Below, piece by piece: positions 17,326 through 25,382 of a stretch of 64,000 bases of DNA. The stretch comes from Butyrivibrio fibrisolvens. Its GTDB lineage: Bacteria; Bacillota; Clostridia; Lachnospirales; Lachnospiraceae. The notes beneath the pieces are model-generated. The model searched no databases. It worked only from the letters and a program-made list of their open reading frames with translations, and was not told the origin of the DNA. The stretch spans positions 2,046,001-2,110,000 of the forward strand of contig NZ_CP065800.1 in NCBI RefSeq assembly GCF_023206215.1, read 5' to 3'. Each line of letters starts with the position of its first letter. Position 1 is the first letter of the stretch. The translations under genes were made by a program, and so were the position numbers.

Positions 17326-19338
17326 ATGATCTGCAAAGAATGCGGAGAAGAGATTAAAATTGAAGCCAGATTTTGCCCTTTTTGCGGGACTGTTCAGAGC
17401 AGCATGGTGAATAATGAGAATAATATAGCAAAGACAGGTGACGTAGAAAAAGGAAATGCTATGCCTATTGATAAAGAAAATGGTGTGCCTATTGATGATG
17501 GTGAGAATGCCAGAGGATATAAAAAGCCTGTTTTTAAGACAAGTAAGACACAGCCTGAAGATCCAGTGAAGGTTAAAGCGCGTACTATAAAGCAGAAGCT
17601 TATTGATATAGTACTTATATTTCTTATAATTGCCATTGCCAGCAGTATGATCGCATTTAAAGTGATAACATACAGGAATGCTCAGAAACTATGCCCCATG
17701 GCGGTTTATGTCAAGGATGGAATTCTGTATCTTGATACAGATATCAAATCTGAAGATGACGAGCCGATACCTGTATCAAAAACCAGTGATAAGCTGTTGG
17801 AGTATGGACTTGAAGATGAGATAGCAGCTTTTTCCAAAGATTGTAAGACTCTTTACTATATGGACAAAGATACAGGAGATGGTTCAGGCAGGCTCAAGAA
17901 AGTTAAGATTGCTAAGCTGTCTGAAGATATTGATGAGAATTCCGATAAGGCAGAGAAGGTAGCGGATTTCGTAACCTCCTATCAGCTTCTTGATGATGGA
18001 GATGTATTATATCTGACCAATGAAATGGAAGCCTGCTACTATGATGGCAAAAAAAGTAGTGTAATTGCTGAAGAGGTAGTGCAGTATTATATTTCATCCA
18101 GCGGCAACTATGTATATCTTCTTGAGGGAGATAAGGATGCTGAAACCTTTGAACTTTGTAAAGCGGGCCTTAATTCCAAAGCACAAGAGGTGAGCCTTGC
18201 AGAAAATGTGTTTAAAATAAGGCTCCATGAAGACAATGATGCAGTTCTTTATGAGGTTGCAACTGATAATTCACAGGCAGGTGAATCTTCAGATGAGTCT
18301 GAAGCTGAGTCCAAAGACAAGTCTAAAGATGAGACTAACGAAGGTGATACCGGTTCAGAAGATTTTGATGAGACTGAGTCTGATGTAAGTGATTCTGATG
18401 AAGAAACATCTGACGAAAAAAAGTCTGATGAAGAAAAATCAGGTAGTGAAACTTCCGAAGCTGGTTCAAGCTTAGAATATAAGGATTACAACGAATTATA
18501 TCTTGCTTTTGATAATAAAGATCCGGTTAAGATAGGTGAAAATGTCAGTTCTATATCGGATTATAGTCAAAGTGCCGGTGGCGTGTTCTTTACCTCGGAA
18601 ACCGTGGATAAGATCAGCACTTTGTATTACTATGATGCCAAGAACGAAACTACCAGACAGGTAGATAACTTATCAACAGTGTATTTGGGAGATGGTATAA
18701 GCATCTATCACAAAGAAGATGAAAGAGGCTGGTATTATATGCTTTCCGGCGGTGATGAGAAGGCACTGGACATTGATCATGAATATGATCAGGGACTTAT
18801 GTGGGGATCAAGAGATGGAAGATATGTGATGGTAGAATTCATGGCTGAAGGAGACGTTGGCAATACCATTATTTCTTTCAGATCTACAGATGGATCTCTT
18901 TCTTCGCAAAAAGTAATTACAGAAGAAGGGGAACTTGGCCATTCTTATGGAACTACAGCATATTATTACGCCTTTGATGAAGAGGAGGAAGAGCTGGATC
19001 TGTATTCATTTCGTAATGACAGAACGAAACTGATTGCAAGAGATGTTACAGAGGAAGTTGTAATCTTTTATTCTGATGAAATTGTGGTCCTGTATGATAA
19101 CAACGGGAACCTGAGTGTATATACAGATGCTGACGAAAAGGAACTTGATGCTCATATTCAGAGGGTCCTGTATGCAGGCAAGAATGCTGTTATATATAAA
19201 GATTCGGATGATAGTTATTACATTTCTTATCTGTCCGGTAGAGAATTAGAAACATCTCTGATTACAGATGAAGCGGATGTTGTAATACTTCCGGAAGTAA
19301 CTGATGAGATGGGTATGGGTATTATCAGTGAAAACTGA
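17326..19338 (+). CDS. Zinc-ribbon, single-span membrane protein with large extracytoplasmic domain
   Basis: Function unknown. An N-terminal zinc ribbon (Cys3, Cys6, Cys17, Cys20) is followed by a polar linker, one membrane helix (about 92-114) and some 550 extracytoplasmic residues. The outer part has repeated beta strands of the 'YYYDAKNETTRQVDN / VYVLDGD' type, compatible with a beta-propeller, interrupted by an acidic Ser/Glu/Asp stretch (about 318-385). AGGAGA precedes the ATG. A second protein with the same zinc-ribbon/helix/outer-domain plan is at 29463-31277, so this looks like a family of envelope sensors or assembly factors. Confidence 0.75.
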   Translation: MICKECGEEIKIEARFCPFCGTVQSSMVNNENNIAKTGDVEKGNAMPIDKENGVPIDDGENARGYKKPVFKTSKTQPEDPVKVKARTIKQKLIDIVLIFLIIAIASSMIAFKVITYRNAQKLCPMAVYVKDGILYLDTDIKSEDDEPIPVSKTSDKLLEYGLEDEIAAFSKDCKTLYYMDKDTGDGSGRLKKVKIAKLSEDIDENSDKAEKVADFVTSYQLLDDGDVLYLTNEMEACYYDGKKSSVIAEEVVQYYISSSGNYVYLLEGDKDAETFELCKAGLNSKAQEVSLAENVFKIRLHEDNDAVLYEVATDNSQAGESSDESEAESKDKSKDETNEGDTGSEDFDETESDVSDSDEETSDEKKSDEEKSGSETSEAGSSLEYKDYNELYLAFDNKDPVKIGENVSSISDYSQSAGGVFFTSETVDKISTLYYYDAKNETTRQVDNLSTVYLGDGISIYHKEDERGWYYMLSGGDEKALDIDHEYDQGLMWGSRDGRYVMVEFMAEGDVGNTIISFRSTDGSLSSQKVITEEGELGHSYGTTAYYYAFDEEEEELDLYSFRNDRTKLIARDVTEEVVIFYSDEIVVLYDNNGNLSVYTDADEKELDAHIQRVLYAGKNAVIYKDSDDSYYISYLSGRELETSLITDEADVVILPEVTDEMGMGIISEN

Positions 19339-19462
19339 TAGGAAATTATAAATTGATTTTTGGAAACTGTTTCTCGGAAACTATTTTACAGATATGAAGT
19401 AAAATGTAATATTCACTAATTGTCTAAGGAAACTTTCGTAAAAAATTCATACGGTAAAACGA

Positions 19463-19492
19463 TTGCAAAAAAGCGTCATCATGTAATATAAT
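19463..19492 (+). promoter_or_regulatory. Promoter of the small-gene cassette
   Basis: TTGCAA (19463) and a consensus TATAAT (19487) with an 18-base spacer. Transcription should start near 19499, at the first bases of the hairpin described next. Confidence 0.7.
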
Positions 19493-19501
19493 ACTCATGG
19501 G

Positions 19502-19529
19502 GACATTGCAAGGGTGCAATGTCTTTTTT
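19502..19529 (+). terminator. Terminator hairpin at the very 5' end of a transcript
   Basis: GACATTGCA / TGCAATGTC, a perfect 9-bp stem with a four-base loop and six Ts. It begins only about ten bases after the -10 element, so it would be the first structure in the RNA. It may serve as an attenuator or as a 5' stabilising hairpin, or end a transcript from upstream. Confidence 0.75.
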
Positions 19530-19593
19530 GACCCATTAGGAAAACGAGGTTTACATTGTTAATTTTTCATTAAGCTTTTTGCTGGCGGATTTG

Positions 19594-19633
19594 TCCCTTC
19601 TAGGAAGTGATGACCGGAAGCACGAAGGGAGGA
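19594..19633 (+). promoter_or_regulatory. Hairpin covering a ribosome binding site
   Basis: TCCCTTC (19594-19600) pairs with GAAGGGA (19624-19630), so part of the GGGAGGA ribosome binding site (19627-19633) of the 57-aa gene is in the stem. The 23-base loop contains a second small stem-like CTAGGAAG/CCGG region. Translational control is likely; ligand or trans factor unknown. Confidence 0.5.
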
Positions 19634-19640
19634 CGACAAT

Positions 19641-19814
19641 ATGACAATGGATGTACAAGATAGACAGCTGGTGGATTACGTTTCAGAGATTCGTAAAAAA
19701 CAGGAAGACGGAAGAGAACTTGACGAACTTGAAATTCTGACTATAAGAAATCTTAATGGTCAGGGACAGAAGATGACATGGAGAACTGTGTGCTATTGGA
19801 ATCTTCTTCTTTAA
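19641..19814 (+). CDS. Small unknown protein, 57 aa
   Basis: ATG at 19641 has GGGAGGA eight bases upstream and the frame is closed by TAA just before a strong terminator. The sequence is a charged helical region (DYVSEIRKKQEDGRELDELE) followed by a hydrophobic, aromatic end (TWRTVCYWNLLL). Soluble, not recognised. The leader with a promoter, an early terminator and a hidden ribosome binding site suggests tight regulation, so a regulatory or small-effector role is plausible but unproven. Confidence 0.6.
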   Translation: MTMDVQDRQLVDYVSEIRKKQEDGRELDELEILTIRNLNGQGQKMTWRTVCYWNLLL

Positions 19815-19839
19815 AAACTAAATAACAATTACTTAAGAT

Positions 19840-19869
19840 ACCTCCGCATGAAAGTGCGGAGGTTTTTGT
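19840..19869 (+). terminator. Rho-independent terminator of the 57-aa gene
   Basis: ACCTCCGCA / TGCGGAGGT, perfect 9-bp stem with six-base loop, then TTTTTGTT. Confidence 0.88.
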
Positions 19870-19959
19870 TATAAGTAGTAAACAAAATAATGTATGCAAA
19901 TAATCATATAAATGATAAAATATATGTATCCGTTCTAGATAAAAAAGGAGGAAGCCTAA

Positions 19960-20130
19960 ATGGGAATTTTCTTTAAAGATGCTGAGAATCCGACAGGGGA
20001 TGACTATGATGCACTTGATGATTTTTTCTTGGAAACAGAGCTTGATCCTGATATGAAGAAGCCGGATTCTTTCAAAAAAGCATGGCAGAATGAAATGGGG
20101 TTTTATAAGCAAAAAAGACAGGAGGCATAA
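19960..20130 (+). CDS. Small unknown acidic protein, 56 aa
   Basis: ATG 19960 is preceded by AAAAGGAGG seven bases upstream. Acidic N-terminal half (DDYDALDDFFLETELD), basic C-terminal end (YKQKRQEA). Its TAA is immediately followed by the ATG of the 103-aa gene, and its own last codons carry that gene's ribosome binding site (ACAGGAGG), so the two are translationally coupled. Not recognised. Confidence 0.65.
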   Translation: MGIFFKDAENPTGDDYDALDDFFLETELDPDMKKPDSFKKAWQNEMGFYKQKRQEA

Positions 20131-20442
20131 ATGGCAGACCGTGAAGATTTGATTATGCAACTTTACAAAGAGTCTTTTGGCAAGACATTTAATAAGTATG
20201 ACATTTCAGTTCGCTATGACAATAGGGATGGAAGTCTGCATATGAATGAGCATCGTGATGGTGAAGAACACTTCACAAAAGCTCAGATAGAAGCAGCAAT
20301 GAAGTATTTTAAAGAAAATATTGAGAAGTTTAAAAAATCAGGAGTGGAGGCTTCGAGAAAGAAGGTTTACGAAATATCCGTAGCTGCGATTTCTCTTATG
20401 ACGCATCCACAGGATGATAAAAATAAAAAAATTGTTATATAA
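20131..20442 (+). CDS. Small unknown protein, 103 aa
   Basis: Starts one base after the preceding stop, with AGGAGG seven bases upstream inside the previous gene. The N-terminal half has beta-strand character (KYDISVRYDNRDGSLHM), the C-terminal half is a basic amphipathic helix (AMKYFKENIEKFKKSG). Soluble. It may work with the 56-aa protein as a two-subunit pair, but nothing in the sequence names a function. A terminator follows at 20509. Confidence 0.7.
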   Translation: MADREDLIMQLYKESFGKTFNKYDISVRYDNRDGSLHMNEHRDGEEHFTKAQIEAAMKYFKENIEKFKKSGVEASRKKVYEISVAAISLMTHPQDDKNKKIVI

Positions 20443-20508
20443 TATTTGTATTTTGTGATTCGTATATAAGAACTTTTTTGAATTGTTATTATGTCAATAA
20501 TATAAAGG

Positions 20509-20547
20509 CCTCCAGTCGCTGGATTATCTAGTGACTGGAGGTTTTTT
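20509..20547. terminator. Bidirectional terminator between the 103-aa gene and rho
   Basis: CCTCCAGTCGCT pairs with AGTGACTGGAGG; TTTTTT follows on the plus strand. It sits directly at the 3' end of the minus-strand rho gene and may serve both transcripts. Confidence 0.85.
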
Positions 20548-20548
20548 A

Positions 20549-22276
20549 TCAGAATATTCTGCGATTCATAAGAGTTATGAAATCTTTGTTGGATCTTGTA
20601 CGAGAGAAGTTATTAAGTATCTGATCTGCTGCATCATCAGCCTTTAAGCCGTTGAGGCTCTTACGCATGCGATTGACTGCATTGAGTTCATCGCTTGTAA
20701 GAAGGAGATCCTCTCTTCGTGTAGAAGACTTTGCAATATTGATAGCTGGGAAGATTCTCTTCTCCTGAAGCTTACGATCGAGGATCATCTCCATGTTACC
20801 TGTTCCCTTGAACTCTTCGTATACAACATCGTCCATCTTGGAACCTGTCTCGATAAGAGCTGTAGCAAGGATTGTAAGGCTTCCGCCTTCACGCATGTTA
20901 CGAGCTGCACCGAAGAATCTCTTAGGCATATGAAGTGCTGCCGGGTCAAGACCACCGGAGAGTGTACGTCCTGACGGAGGAACTACCTGGTTGTATGCGC
21001 GTGTAAGTCTTGTAATAGAGTCGATGAGAATTGTAACATCTTTTCTATGCTCTACAAGACGTCTTGCATGCTCGATAGTCATCTCGGCTACACGGGTATG
21101 ATGCTCCGGAAGTTCATCAAAAGTTGAGTAGATAACTTCGACATTAGGTCCTTCGATAGACTCTTTGATATCAGTTACTTCTTCAGGTCTTTCGTCGATA
21201 AGAAGGATAATGATATGCATGTCAGGGTAGTTTCTCTTAATGGATTTTGCAACATCCTTAAGGAGAGTGGTCTTACCTGCCTTTGGAGGAGATACGATCA
21301 TTCCACGCTGGCCTTTACCGATAGGATCGATAAGGTCCATGATCCTCATTGAAACAGGAGCACCGGGATATTCAAGACCGAGTTTCTGATCCGGGAAAAT
21401 AGGAGTCATCTTCTGGAAAGAATATCTCTTAATTGATTCTTCAGGTGTATATCCATTAATGGTATCAAGTTGAATAAGTGCTGCGAACTTATCACTTGTG
21501 CTTTTCTTTGCAGCTGCTCCTGCAAGAATATCACCTGTTCTAAGACCGTATTTACGTATCATGGCAGGTGCGATATATATATCATTCTCGCCTGGAAGAT
21601 AATTCTCACTTCTGATAAAGCCAAAGCCATCAGACATGATCTCTATGATTCCACCTACAGGCATAGCTTCAGAAATGAATTCGGCTTCTTTTGCTGCGGT
21701 CTCTGTTTCAGGTGCAGCAACTTCCTTCTTAGGAGCTGACTTGCGATAATCCTGAGCAGGTTTTGCTTTTCTCATATCCTGCTGACCTGCGCCTGTATGC
21801 TGCTCTGGTGCAGAAGGTGTTCTTCTCTGGTCGATAGCAGAAGGAGCTTTGCGCTGCATCTTTGATGAAGACTTGGCTTTAGCATCTCCTGAAACCTGGA
21901 TTATGTGGCGCTTTTTAGGATGCTCTTTAGAAGCTTCCGTGGAGACGGAATCCTTTTTTGGAGCCTTCTCGTCACTGTTTTTCTCGCTGGTTTTGTTTGA
22001 AGTTATGGAGTCTTTGGCGGTTTTACTTTTTCTAGCGGTATCGGCGTTACTTTTTGAATCTGCGCTTTTTTTGGCTACGGCATTATCCTTATCTTCGGCA
22101 TTTTTCTTTTCATTAGCAGTTTTTTTATTATCTGCTGATGCATTTTCCTGCTCGTCAAGTGCACATAGGCTGTCGATAAGTTCTGCTTTCTTTACGCCTG
22201 TTACTCTCTTGATGCCTCGAGCTTTCGCAATGTCTCTTAACGAAGTAAGACTTAGCGTTTCATATTTTTCTCTCAT
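20549..22276 (-). CDS. rho: Transcription termination factor Rho with long disordered insertion
   Basis: RNA-dependent ATPase/translocase that ends transcription. The N-terminal Rho_N helix-loop-helix (1-45) is followed by about 150 residues of Lys/Asp/Ala/Ser-rich low-complexity sequence, then the cold-shock RNA-binding domain (about 205-270) and the RecA-like motor (270-575) with Walker [11 protein letters not shown], Walker [10 protein letters not shown] and the [20 protein letters not shown] region. E. coli Rho is 419 residues, so the insertion explains most of the extra length. Start has AAAGGAT upstream. Disordered insertions of this kind are known in Rho of some gut anaerobes, where in Bacteroides it drives condensate formation. 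Confidence 0.95.
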   Translation of the reverse strand: MREKYETLSLTSLRDIAKARGIKRVTGVKKAELIDSLCALDEQENASADNKKTANEKKNAEDKDNAVAKKSADSKSNADTARKSKTAKDSITSNKTSEKNSDEKAPKKDSVSTEASKEHPKKRHIIQVSGDAKAKSSSKMQRKAPSAIDQRRTPSAPEQHTGAGQQDMRKAKPAQDYRKSAPKKEVAAPETETAAKEAEFISEAMPVGGIIEIMSDGFGFIRSENYLPGENDIYIAPAMIRKYGLRTGDILAGAAAKKSTSDKFAALIQLDTINGYTPEESIKRYSFQKMTPIFPDQKLGLEYPGAPVSMRIMDLIDPIGKGQRGMIVSPPKAGKTTLLKDVAKSIKRNYPDMHIIILLIDERPEEVTDIKESIEGPNVEVIYSTFDELPEHHTRVAEMTIEHARRLVEHRKDVTILIDSITRLTRAYNQVVPPSGRTLSGGLDPAALHMPKRFFGAARNMREGGSLTILATALIETGSKMDDVVYEEFKGTGNMEMILDRKLQEKRIFPAINIAKSSTRREDLLLTSDELNAVNRMRKSLNGLKADDAADQILNNFSRTRSNKDFITLMNRRIF

Positions 22277-22405
22277 ATAAATATCCTTTTATATATAAAA
22301 ATGTGTGGGTAAGTTTACGAATAAACATCTGAATCTTGTATTCGTACAAACGGGAATCTCGCCGAATTGGCATGAAATTCTTTGCATCAACTAAAATAGC
22401 AAAAT

Positions 22406-22434
22406 AAAACGGCGATGTCAAGCATCGCCGTTTT
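22406..22434. terminator. Perfect 12-bp terminator hairpin, bidirectional
   Basis: AAAACGGCGATG / CATCGCCGTTTT around a five-base loop; T-rich outward on both strands. It lies between the minus-strand protease gene and rho, and should end protease transcripts. Confidence 0.85.
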
Positions 22435-22449
22435 GTTATTAGGCAAATA

Positions 22450-22544
22450 GTTTGAAAGTGTTCCACTTTCAAACCCAAATTGGTGTAGCGAGCTCCACCA
22501 ATTTGAACCATTAGTCACTCGTTTCACTCGCGACATGAGGTTAA
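22450..22544 (+). repeat. 95-bp interspersed structured element, copy 1
   Basis: Three consecutive hairpins: GTTTGAAAGTG/CACTTTCAAAC, CAAATTGGTG/CACCAATTTG with GCGAGCTC in the loop, and a third from the GTCACTCGTTTCACTCGCGAC segment. Ends in ACATGAGGTTAA. An almost identical copy in the same orientation is at 46365-46459, and a rearranged relic at 52114-52152. In this copy no gene starts after the terminal GAGG. Confidence 0.9.
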
Positions 22545-22585
22545 AAATGTTTTAATATTGAGCCGGAACCGTTGTATCATCAGTT

Positions 22586-24043
22586 TTAATCAAGATTTGA
22601 ATAATCAAATGAAAGAACATTGTCTATCATAAGAGCGTAACTTTTGTTGGTGTTTAGATTCTTGGCATCGGCTATTCCTACAAGATTACCCTTCATATCT
22701 ACAACTGCAGTTCCGCTCATTCCGTCTTGAAGCGCGAGAGTTGCTGTAAGATAGATAGGAGCATCTTTTTTCTCCGGAATAGAATCATTGATCTTTAGAA
22801 GTGTCATCGGAGTTACAAGATCCTTGCCGGTATGTTTGTAGTTGGTCGCGATTCCAAGAAGCTGTGTGCCTTCAGGGATCTGTGAATAGATCCCCGGATT
22901 GATCGATATCTCCCTGAGCCTTGTAAGTATACGCATAGGGATAAGGGAGGTGCTGAGTCTGAAGAGGCAGATCTCATTGTCAGCTGAAAGCTTTGTGTAT
23001 TTGATGGCATTACTGAAGGTTATACGGGTTCCGTCATAGAGCCATAGTTCGTTGTTACCTTCCTGCATAAGGTCAAGGACATGAGCAACTGACAGAAAAT
23101 AAATATAGTCAGGTGTTATGTCGTAGATAACTCCGGATCCTGACCAGCCGTTTGGCGAATCCTCTGAATCAGCATGGAAGAGCTCTACAAGAGAAGGCTT
23201 TACAAGCTGCTGCGCAAGTGTGAAGTTCTCTGCAGATAGCGGCTTATAACTAAAATATCCGGTTTTGCAGAGAGTCTCGAGTGATGATTCTGAAGTATAA
23301 TCATCAACAGCGACAGTTGAGGTTTCCAGTGACTTGGAGAAAGCATCTTCGGCAAAGGCAACAGAATCAGCAAAAAGTAAAACGGTTGATTCGTCATATA
23401 TTTCATCGGGCATAAGATATGTGAAGCGGATTCCGGAATTGCTGGATGTATGTGTAAGTACAATAAGATATCCGGAATATTTATGCCCTTCGATATTCTC
23501 TGTTATTCTGGCTCTAAGTAGTGTACTTAGTCCATCATCTGAAGCGTAGGATTCAATACTGTCTGATGTAAAATACTGCGAAGGAGTAAGGAATGAGGAG
23601 AAAGACTCAATTGTATACAAGGAAGGAGCTTGAATGAGCTGGGTTTCTCCTATACTTATGATGTACGAACTGTCACTTGCTTCTACTATCACAGAATCCG
23701 GTGTTGCACCAAAATATCCTACGAAGTCTTCATTGCCTAAAAAAGAAAAGCACAGCGAACGGCCACTATTGGTCTTAACATTGGCTATGTGGTAAAAAGC
23801 CGAGTCTAAAGCATAAGTCTGAAGACCCATGAGGGCATTGGAATACCCCTGTGCATAGTAAGATGTATAAGTGTGGTTTATAGAATAATCCGGAGTATAA
23901 GAAGTGGCAAAAACATCATAATTTACAGATGAACCAGACAGTTTATGGGCTTTGCCTGCGTATGCAGTTATGGATGTCGGTGTGTGGAAAAATGCTGATA
24001 AAATACAAACTGTTACGAATGGAACAAGCAAGCCTCTTTTCAT
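22586..24043 (-). CDS. Secreted trypsin-like serine protease
   Basis: Signal peptide of about 28 residues, then a 260-residue N-terminal region of unknown function and a C-terminal S1-type peptidase domain (about 280-470). The triad is readable: His321 in SVAHVLDL, Asp355 in SADNEICLF, Ser443 in GMSGTAVVD. The nucleophile motif is GMSGT rather than GDSGG, as in many HtrA-like bacterial proteases. No PDZ domain and no cell-wall anchor, so a secreted or loosely bound enzyme. AAAGGGG precedes the start. A protease or modifier of surface proteins; target unknown. Confidence 0.8.
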   Translation of the reverse strand: MKRGLLVPFVTVCILSAFFHTPTSITAYAGKAHKLSGSSVNYDVFATSYTPDYSINHTYTSYYAQGYSNALMGLQTYALDSAFYHIANVKTNSGRSLCFSFLGNEDFVGYFGATPDSVIVEASDSSYIISIGETQLIQAPSLYTIESFSSFLTPSQYFTSDSIESYASDDGLSTLLRARITENIEGHKYSGYLIVLTHTSSNSGIRFTYLMPDEIYDESTVLLFADSVAFAEDAFSKSLETSTVAVDDYTSESSLETLCKTGYFSYKPLSAENFTLAQQLVKPSLVELFHADSEDSPNGWSGSGVIYDITPDYIYFLSVAHVLDLMQEGNNELWLYDGTRITFSNAIKYTKLSADNEICLFRLSTSLIPMRILTRLREISINPGIYSQIPEGTQLLGIATNYKHTGKDLVTPMTLLKINDSIPEKKDAPIYLTATLALQDGMSGTAVVDMKGNLVGIADAKNLNTNKSYALMIDNVLSFDYSNLD

Positions 24044-24287
24044 AATACTACCCCTTTCTAGAATGACGCTGATCCGTTTAAAAGAATTCCCTTCAGCGTG
24101 TACATAAAATATCGGCCATGCGTGGTAGTGGGTGAATAGAAAAAAATCTACAAAATAGGAAAAATTATTTTGTTGTTTTTTCTCTATTGACTTTATACTT
24201 ATATTTTATCATATGAGGTAGATATAGGCTATATGAAAAAAGGAATGGTTAGAAACGAGATATAGTCAAAAAACAGGCAGGTTCATA

Positions 24288-24494
24288 ATGGGTAAACCAA
24301 GGAATGATCAATATCAATATAAAAGTAATAATGGAAGATGGGTATCTATAAAAGATAAAGGTAGTATACCAAAAGAAAACCCTGCAGATGGGAGGGCTGC
24401 AGGGTTAAAAGAGGACTATGGAAGGAAAGGGTTATTTGGGGGAGGAGTCCTTCCATTGCTACTACATATATCGACACCTCTTTATAAAACTTAA
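24288..24494 (+). CDS. Possible small protein, 68 aa (doubtful)
   Basis: ATG follows a weak AGG only. The first half (GRWVSIKDKGSIPKENPADG) looks protein-like; the second half is Gly- and Leu-rich. A perfect 9-bp inverted repeat (AACCCTGCA / TGCAGGGTT, 24378-24406) lies inside the frame, which argues for a structured non-coding role instead. TTGACT at 24187 is a possible -35. Not recognised; kept because nothing else explains the region between two divergent genes. Confidence 0.3.
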   Translation: MGKPRNDQYQYKSNNGRWVSIKDKGSIPKENPADGRAAGLKEDYGRKGLFGGGVLPLLLHISTPLYKT

Positions 24495-24514
24495 CCCCAA
24501 ATATCAAAAAAAAA

Positions 24515-25156
24515 TTAATTTTTTTCATCCATATGTCTCATGCGCCATATAGCGCTTCCTTCAAGAGACGGAATGTCATGATCTTTGCGAAGTACCGTTA
24601 CATATGACGGAAGAGTGACTCCACAGCGATATAAAAATTCAATCCAGTGATTTATATCAGGAGGAAGTGCTCTGAATCTTGTATCCGTTTGGAATTTCAT
24701 ATCTCCTGAGAGCTGAATGCAGCTTGCAAAGGAACAGATCATCGTCAGTTCATCGATTGTAAGGTAGTTAAGCTCTGATTTATTATACCTGGCCATAAGA
24801 GCCTTAATTATATGTCCACCTGACATGACGTTGGCCTGTTCTATATATGACCAGTCAAGAAGATAGACCTTTTGGAAATTGATTGGATTATCATTGACTT
24901 TGATTTCGTCAACCATTGTTCCTGAATCGGTTATTTCTATAGGCCTTGCGCAGGAAGGGCATAATATCCTTCCGACTATTTGGTGGCGAGAACCTTTATT
25001 GATATAAAAGTGAGGGAAAAAGTGTCCGCATCCATCGCAGTAAAGCGGGAAAAGTGTAATGTCAAGTTTCATAGAAAGCACTTCGTCTGTCTTGACTAGC
25101 TGGATCCTGTTGGGGAATCCGCCACGTGTGCCCGGTATGTAGTAATCAAGTGCCAT
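24515..25156 (-). CDS. Unknown protein with a CxxC...CxxC zinc site, 213 aa
   Basis: Function unknown. A likely zinc site is formed by CDGCGHFF (about residue 40) and CPSCARPI (about 66). The remainder is mixed alpha/beta, and the last 60 residues are helical with conserved-looking WIEFLYRCGVTLP. No signal peptide or membrane helix. AAGGAG lies about 13 bases before the ATG, which is long; no better in-frame start is visible. It ends 22 bases from the convergent doubtful gene at 24288-24494. Confidence 0.65.
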   Translation of the reverse strand: MALDYYIPGTRGGFPNRIQLVKTDEVLSMKLDITLFPLYCDGCGHFFPHFYINKGSRHQIVGRILCPSCARPIEITDSGTMVDEIKVNDNPINFQKVYLLDWSYIEQANVMSGGHIIKALMARYNKSELNYLTIDELTMICSFASCIQLSGDMKFQTDTRFRALPPDINHWIEFLYRCGVTLPSYVTVLRKDHDIPSLEGSAIWRMRHMDEKN

Positions 25157-25382
25157 TTATACAATGCATCTCCTTGTTGTTTTTTTGAAGAAAAAATATC
25201 ACAATAGTATTTTAATTTTAACATAAATATAAAAGTATAGCTTGCGTGCCTGACTTTTTTTCGATATTTATCGCCATGACTTTCTGGTGAGATTATGTTG
25301 TTCACAATTTTGTAATGAATTTTGAGGCAAACTAATGTAAAATATTATCTGAGGGTGAAAAAATTCAGGGAGATTACACAAA

